Positions 59,824 to 64,000 of a stretch of DNA of 64,000 nucleotides are shown here, piece after piece (position 1 is the first letter of the stretch; each line of letters starts with the position of its first letter). A program made the translations under genes and the position numbers. Origin of the DNA: Butyrivibrio sp. WCD3002 (GTDB lineage: Bacteria > Bacillota > Clostridia > Lachnospirales > Lachnospiraceae); assembly GCF_000424265.1 (NCBI RefSeq), contig NZ_AUJO01000005.1, forward strand, positions 62,001 to 126,000. Direction: 5' to 3'. Under the pieces are notes generated by a model. The model had not been told where the DNA came from. It did no database searches and was given only the letters and a program-made list of their open reading frames with translations.

Positions 59824-61824
59824 TTATGCCATTTTCCAGACAAGCATCTCTTTTCCGGTAAACTCAGCGAAGGGTCCGGGAATCGGAGCCACTTCTCTGT
59901 GTCCTCCAAAATAATCCTTATCAAAGGTAATGGGCGTTCCGTCTGTGTTTTCAAAGCGTTGCTCAGGCTCAAATGCTACTCCCAGCGTATCTGTTGAGAT
60001 GATACCGTCTGTGAAATCTCCAAGCTTACCAAAGAGATCGCTCTGAATATACCAGCTTCCATCCTTTTCCTTAACCTTCACGGAAACTTTGGATTTTTTG
60101 TCTACGAGCTTTTCCTTTTCATGCTTGCATACTGTAGCACCGCCAAAGTAAGCATTTCCGTCTACCCATACAGGGAGATGTCCAAAGTGTGCAGTCGCAA
60201 GAGCTCCCATATCAGGATCCTTATCGGATTCGAACTGAGCACTCCATTCCTCGTAGGTGGGGAAAATATCGAAAGGTGCAGTTCCTACAACCATGTAATC
60301 GGCATCTGCAGCGGTCTTCTTTTTATCATTGATCTTGTACTGCTGCAGGAAAATGTTGTTATAAATCCTGTCATCGCCGTGAAGTATTGTCATGAAGCCT
60401 GCAACCTCTGTGCGGTGACGGATGTGGTAAGGTGTGTATCTTGGCTCTCTCTGACCGTTTACAATGCTGTCTACACCTGAATTGATAAGGCTGAAGCCTC
60501 CAAGGATCAGGTTATGAATAACAGCGATGCCCTCGCTGGGGATTGTAATAGCTACAGGTGAAAGCAGGATATTATTGTCAATAAGTGTGGGGCCATGGCC
60601 TACTTCTATAAATACGTCCGTATTGAACATAGCGCCTCTTGCCTGCTCTACGCCTTCCGGTCTTGTATTATCGTGCATGAAGTTCTGGCTCACTCTCGCA
60701 CCCTGTGCCTGCCAGTCAAGCCATACGCCCATGATGCAGTGATGAATATGATTTCTTCTGATTGTTACATCAATTGCTGCATGAAGCTTGATTCCTGCCG
60801 TCTCAGCGCCGCCAAGCTGCTGGGATGTACATATATCATGGATCTCGCAATCCTCAATTGTAGAGAAAACGCCGCCCATTCTTCCTACGATACCGGTCTG
60901 CTCACAATGATGAACATGACAGCGGCGGATAAGGTGATGTCCGACTCTCTCCTTAAGCCATCCGTGGTACTGACCGCGGCAAACCGCATCTCTTTCCATC
61001 TGAGTAGGGCTCTTTACCTTTTTAACCGTGAAATACATATCATTTTCGGGATCAAGGTATTTTCCAAGAGAAATACCACAGCATTTACTACCCCATATCT
61101 CGCAGTCCTCGATGATCCAGCCCTTACTCCAGTGAGGTCCTACCATACCATCCTGATAAGCTGCAGGCGGAGCCCATGTTGTAGCTGCCTTGTTGATATT
61201 AAAACCACTAACGGTTATATAATCCCTGTAATTTTCGTCAGGCATAAAGCAGTTTCTTCTTACTGTGATCTCAACCTTTTCCTTATTGGGATCGAGCTTC
61301 TGAAAGTTTCCATAAATAACAGTTGTTTCTCCATCCTGCTCCGTATACCACAGGTACATTGCATCGTCCTTGTTCCAGGCCAGCGGATCAGCCTTTCCCT
61401 TCTGACATTCAGCAAGAGATGTGGTCTCATACATCATATGATCATTTAAAAATACCGCTCCTGCATGTCTGATATCGGGTGAGAAGTACCAGTCACCGTA
61501 AACTCTTGTGGTGTATGGGTTATAATCACCAAACATACTGTTCTTAACGGTTATTTTCCACACATTTCCCTTAACCTTGGTCCAGCCTGTTACAAGCTCA
61601 GCACCTGTAATTACTGCTCCAAGAGGCTCTTCCGAGCGGTAAACAATGCGCTTATCCGCTGTTCCTGCGTTCTTGGGAACAACTCTCTCCCTGTAAATGC
61701 CGGGTTTAACGATTATCTCATCCCCGGCTACCGCTACCTGAGCAGCATCATTTATATATCTGAAGGGCCTGGCCTCGCTTCCGTCTCCATCACGGAAGAC
61801 ATTGACATCAACGTAATAAATCAT
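59824..61824 (-). CDS. GH120 beta-xylosidase
   Basis: 666 residues, cytoplasmic. A right-handed parallel beta-helix with inserted beta-sandwich. The N-terminus GSEARPFRYINDAAQVAVAG and the following DEIIVKPGIYRERVVPKN resemble Thermoanaerobacterium XylC. Candidate catalytic residues match the GH120 pair: Asp in VWLDWQAQG near 371 and Glu in DVFIEVGHGP near 408. Here the gap between them is 37 residues, whereas I recall 23 in XylC, so there is a loop insertion of about 14. It releases xylose from xylo-oligosaccharides. Likely repressed by the divergent LacI protein. Confidence 0.88.
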   Translation of the reverse strand: MIYYVDVNVFRDGDGSEARPFRYINDAAQVAVAGDEIIVKPGIYRERVVPKNAGTADKRIVYRSEEPLGAVITGAELVTGWTKVKGNVWKITVKNSMFGDYNPYTTRVYGDWYFSPDIRHAGAVFLNDHMMYETTSLAECQKGKADPLAWNKDDAMYLWYTEQDGETTVIYGNFQKLDPNKEKVEITVRRNCFMPDENYRDYITVSGFNINKAATTWAPPAAYQDGMVGPHWSKGWIIEDCEIWGSKCCGISLGKYLDPENDMYFTVKKVKSPTQMERDAVCRGQYHGWLKERVGHHLIRRCHVHHCEQTGIVGRMGGVFSTIEDCEIHDICTSQQLGGAETAGIKLHAAIDVTIRRNHIHHCIMGVWLDWQAQGARVSQNFMHDNTRPEGVEQARGAMFNTDVFIEVGHGPTLIDNNILLSPVAITIPSEGIAVIHNLILGGFSLINSGVDSIVNGQREPRYTPYHIRHRTEVAGFMTILHGDDRIYNNIFLQQYKINDKKKTAADADYMVVGTAPFDIFPTYEEWSAQFESDKDPDMGALATAHFGHLPVWVDGNAYFGGATVCKHEKEKLVDKKSKVSVKVKEKDGSWYIQSDLFGKLGDFTDGIISTDTLGVAFEPEQRFENTDGTPITFDKDYFGGHREVAPIPGPFAEFTGKEMLVWKMA

Positions 61825-61863
61825 GAAAACACCTCGCTTTCTTTAATGTAAACACTGTTAGCC

Positions 61864-61877
61864 GTAAATCGTTTTAC
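61864..61877. promoter_or_regulatory. LacI-type operator at the GH120 promoter
   Basis: GTAAATCGTTTTAC, a dyad around the CG centre typical of LacI-family sites. It starts just after the predicted GH120 transcription start and shares 12 of 14 bases with the site at 62022-62035. Confidence 0.7.
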
Positions 61878-61889
61878 TAAATCTATTTC

Positions 61890-61918
61890 ATGTTACGATT
61901 GCCAAACCCGCTTGTCAA
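61890..61918 (-). promoter_or_regulatory. GH120 promoter
   Basis: On the minus strand TTGACA (complement of 61913-61918) and TAACAT (complement of 61890-61895) are separated by 17 bp. Transcription would start near 61883, immediately before the operator. Confidence 0.65.
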
Positions 61919-61982
61919 TGCCATTTGCACAATAAAATTAGATATTTGAATATTTTTTTATACAAATTGTCAATAATTGTTG

Positions 61983-62011
61983 TTGACACGTAAACCTGCC
62001 GGCTATAAAAT
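61983..62011 (+). promoter_or_regulatory. lacI-type gene promoter
   Basis: TTGACA (61983-61988), 17-bp spacer, TAAAAT (62006-62011). Start would be near 62018, immediately before the second operator. Confidence 0.7.
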
Positions 62012-62021
62012 TGATCATATA

Positions 62022-62035
62022 GTTAATCGATTTAC
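62022..62035. promoter_or_regulatory. LacI-type operator at the regulator's own promoter
   Basis: GTTAATCGATTTAC, nearly palindromic around ATCGAT. It lies at about +4 of the predicted lacI-type transcript, suggesting autorepression. The site centres are 158 bp apart, so looping between the two sites is possible. Confidence 0.7.
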
Positions 62036-62082
62036 TTAGTGCATTGGCAAGTTTGACGTATAGTCCAAAATTAGGAGCTAAA

Positions 62083-63132
62083 ATGGTTACCCTTAAAGAA
62101 ATCGCAGAAATATGCAATGTTTCAGCGACTACAGTGTCAAATGTAATAAACGGAAAGGCGAAAACAAGCGAAGAAACCAAAAATCGAATTCTCACGGTTA
62201 TCAAGGAAACCGGTTATAAACCAAACTACATGGCCCAGGGTCTTCGTGCAAAACGCACAAAAGTAATATCAATTGTTGCAGAAGACATAGCACAATTTAC
62301 ATGTCCCGCCATAATCGAAAGTATAATGGCACAATGTGAAAAGCGTGACTACCATGTTTTTGTACATAACCTTCGTCTCTATGACAGATGGTCGGACACC
62401 TGGTACAACCAGGATAAAGCCTATCACTCAGTTTTGGATCCGGTTCTTCAGGATGTTTTATCGGCCCGTGTCGATGGCGTTATCTATCTCGCAGGACACA
62501 CCAGAATCATCAATTGCTTCAGCGATGATTTCGTTATGCCGGCAGTAATGTGCTACGCATTTTCTAATTCTCCATCAATACCATCTGTTGTGATTGAGGA
62601 TGAGAAGAGCGCATGCGACGTAGTTACCTACCTTATCAAGAACGGTCACAAGCGGATCGGTTTTGTGGGCGGTCGCTCGGAGAACATCCACACAGGCCAG
62701 CGACTTCTGGGATACCAGAGAGCACTGTTTGAAAATGGCCTTTTGTTTGATCCGAACCTTGTTTACTACGGAGACTGGAGTCGTGAATCCGGTTATGAAG
62801 GTGCAAAAGCCCTTTTACCTCAGGGCGTTACCGCATTTTTCGGAATTTCAGATAAGATGTCAGGCGGCATCTACGATTATCTGATGGAATGCGGGCTTAA
62901 GATTGGTGAAGATATCGCAGTTGCAGGTTTTGACAATGAGAGCATCTCGGAATATTTCTATCCGCCCCTCACTACAACCGCTTTGCCACTTACAGAAATA
63001 GGGCGAATATCCGCTGATCTTCTTATTGATATGCTTGAACAGGACGATCCAAGTGAGAACATGCCTGAAGAACCTCAGGTTATAAGCGTTCCCTGTTCAA
63101 TGGTTTTCAGAAAATCTGTATCTAAACGATGA
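62083..63132 (+). CDS. LacI-family sugar regulator
   Basis: 350 residues from ATG 62083, supported by AGGAG at 62073; a start at 62044 lacks one. The helix-turn-helix MVTLKEIAEICNVSATTVSN covers residues 1-20, with the hinge helix GLRAKRTKVISIV near 48. A periplasmic-binding-like core (about 60-340) has the FVGGRSENIHTGQRLLGYQR and GVTAFFGISDKMSGG stretches. Likely a repressor of the divergent GH120 xylosidase gene and itself, released by a xylo-oligosaccharide or xylose derivative. The ABC permease gene follows after 16 bp, so it may be co-transcribed. Confidence 0.92.
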   Translation: MVTLKEIAEICNVSATTVSNVINGKAKTSEETKNRILTVIKETGYKPNYMAQGLRAKRTKVISIVAEDIAQFTCPAIIESIMAQCEKRDYHVFVHNLRLYDRWSDTWYNQDKAYHSVLDPVLQDVLSARVDGVIYLAGHTRIINCFSDDFVMPAVMCYAFSNSPSIPSVVIEDEKSACDVVTYLIKNGHKRIGFVGGRSENIHTGQRLLGYQRALFENGLLFDPNLVYYGDWSRESGYEGAKALLPQGVTAFFGISDKMSGGIYDYLMECGLKIGEDIAVAGFDNESISEYFYPPLTTTALPLTEIGRISADLLIDMLEQDDPSENMPEEPQVISVPCSMVFRKSVSKR

Positions 63133-63148
63133 AATTTGGAGGTGTCCC

Positions 63149-64000
63149 TTGTCTAAAAAGAAGTTGTATTCATTCAAACTTTTTCTTCTGGTAGTTCCAT
63201 TCATAGTGCTGGTACTTCTCTTCTGTTACTACCCTCTTTATGGATGGATGTATGCATTCTATGATTATAAGCCACCGAAGGACCTTGCCGATTGCGCTTT
63301 TGTCGGCGGAAAATGGTTCGCTTCCCTGGTAAGCAGTGATGTTAAAATCAAGCAGCTCATTCAGGTTCTTAAAAATACCTTTGCAATGAGTGGTCTTACT
63401 CTCGGAACCAGCTGGCTTCCTATGTTATTCGCAGTATTTCTTAATGAGATTCACGGAGTTAAGTTCCGTAAATTTGTTCAGACAGTTACAACCCTTCCGA
63501 ACTTCGTGAGCTGGGTTATGGTTTATTCAATCGCATTTTCACTCTTTAACAGCACCGGAATGCTTAATTCCCTGCTTATGAAGATTGGATTAATCGATAC
63601 ACCTATTCTTTTCCTGCAGGCTTCAACCCATGTTTGGTTTACACAGTGGTTATGGCTTACATGGAAGAACCTGGGATGGGCAGCTATCATGTATATCGCT
63701 GCTATTTCCAGTATCGATGACGAAATGATCCAGGCTGCAAGAGTTGATGGTGCAACCAGAATGCAGATCATCTGGCACATCACAATTCCAAGCCTTCTTC
63801 CTACCTACTTTGTACTTCTGGTACTTAACGTAGCGAACTTCCTTAATAATGGTATGGAGCAGTACTACGTATTCCAGAACGCATTTAACAAAGATTATAT
63901 CCAGGTTCTTGACCTGTATGTTTACAACATGGCTATGGGTAGCGGTGGTTACTCAGTTTCAGTTGCAATCAGTATGCTTAAGAGTCTGGTAAGCCTTGTG
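63149..64000 (+). CDS. Sugar ABC transporter permease, LplB-type (partial at window end)
   Basis: Starts at TTG 63149, supported by GGAGG seven bases upstream, and stays open for 284 codons to the window edge. Residues SKKKLYSFKLFLLVVPFIVL then PLYGWMYAFYDYKPPKDLAD match the LplB/YtcP-type permease N-terminus, and the EAA loop DEMIQAARVDGATRMQIIWH lies near 195. Five membrane helices are visible. It would import oligosaccharides with a partner permease and binding protein expected just beyond the window. It belongs to the xylosidase/LacI locus. Confidence 0.9.
   Translation, partial: MSKKKLYSFKLFLLVVPFIVLVLLFCYYPLYGWMYAFYDYKPPKDLADCAFVGGKWFASLVSSDVKIKQLIQVLKNTFAMSGLTLGTSWLPMLFAVFLNEIHGVKFRKFVQTVTTLPNFVSWVMVYSIAFSLFNSTGMLNSLLMKIGLIDTPILFLQASTHVWFTQWLWLTWKNLGWAAIMYIAAISSIDDEMIQAARVDGATRMQIIWHITIPSLLPTYFVLLVLNVANFLNNGMEQYYVFQNAFNKDYIQVLDLYVYNMAMGSGGYSVSVAISMLKSLVSLV

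Noticed and set aside
60595-61449. 284-codon plus-strand frame inside the GH120 gene
   Set aside because: Long but antisense to a family-level match; no ribosome site and no recognisable domain.
1-64000. tRNA, rRNA, prophage and integrase genes
   Set aside because: None was recognised on either strand.

Overview
The window looks like a chromosomal segment of a plant-polysaccharide-degrading Lachnospiraceae, most like Butyrivibrio or Pseudobutyrivibrio from the rumen or gut. This is inferred from gene content rather than a marker gene: moderate-to-low GC, several GH43 enzymes, a GH120 beta-xylosidase, the uxuAB uronate pathway, sugar ABC transporters, c-di-GMP genes and Big_2, BspA and Fn3 surface proteins. 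No rRNA, tRNA or CRISPR array was found.

Layout. 1-6.8 kb: Big_2 surface protein, an IS1182-like insertion sequence, decayed fragments, a HipBA-like toxin-antitoxin module with a membrane protein and three operators, and a truncated ABC ATPase. 7-12.5 kb: a signalling island with a degenerate kinase carrying an intact receiver, a divergent CheB-CheR-kinase-receiver giant and a lone Hpt protein. 12.5-18.9 kb: SLC13-like permease, remnants, a four-unit array of 64-bp palindromic repeats, an AAA/DUF234 ATPase, CIRCE-controlled Hsp20 and a condensation-fold acyltransferase. 18.9-26.9 kb: GH43, esterase remnant, two diguanylate cyclases (one with FIST), an ArsR-type regulator, a second 64-bp repeat array and a Big_2-like protein. 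27-33.5 kb: arabinan locus (sugar ABC transporter, secreted endo-arabinanase, cytoplasmic GH43). 33.8-37.8 kb: amino-acid permease, transglutaminase-fold/BspA protein, Rpn fragment. 37.9-44.4 kb: uxuB-uxuA, a YtrA-type GntR/ABC operon with a perfect 36-bp operator palindrome, and a large surface protein. 44.5-53.4 kb: DUF4886, MATE, a four-gene operon (solute-binding lipoprotein, hybrid kinase, double response regulator, HD-GYP phosphodiesterase) and a flavin-type protein. 53.6-64 kb: GH43 with divergent AraC regulator, CapA-like protein and DUF3160 lipoprotein, GH120 beta-xylosidase with divergent LacI regulator, and an LplB-type sugar permease running off the end.

How it fits together. Secreted and lipid-anchored enzymes open arabinan, ABC transporters take up oligosaccharides, cytoplasmic GH43 and GH120 enzymes release pentoses, and UxuA/UxuB process uronate products. 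Each sugar block has a local regulator, and candidate operators are visible for several. Signalling is dense: a solute-binding protein encoded directly ahead of a hybrid kinase and ending in an HD-GYP enzyme suggests that extracellular solute status sets c-di-GMP level.

The segment is also rich in debris. About ten gene remnants sit between intact genes, together with an IS element, two arrays of a 64-bp tandem palindromic repeat and a REP-like palindrome. The strongest candidates for undescribed biology are the 64-bp repeat family with pairing-preserving changes, the sugar-to-c-di-GMP operon, the pseudokinase opposite the CheB-CheR giant, and the HipB-type triple operator.
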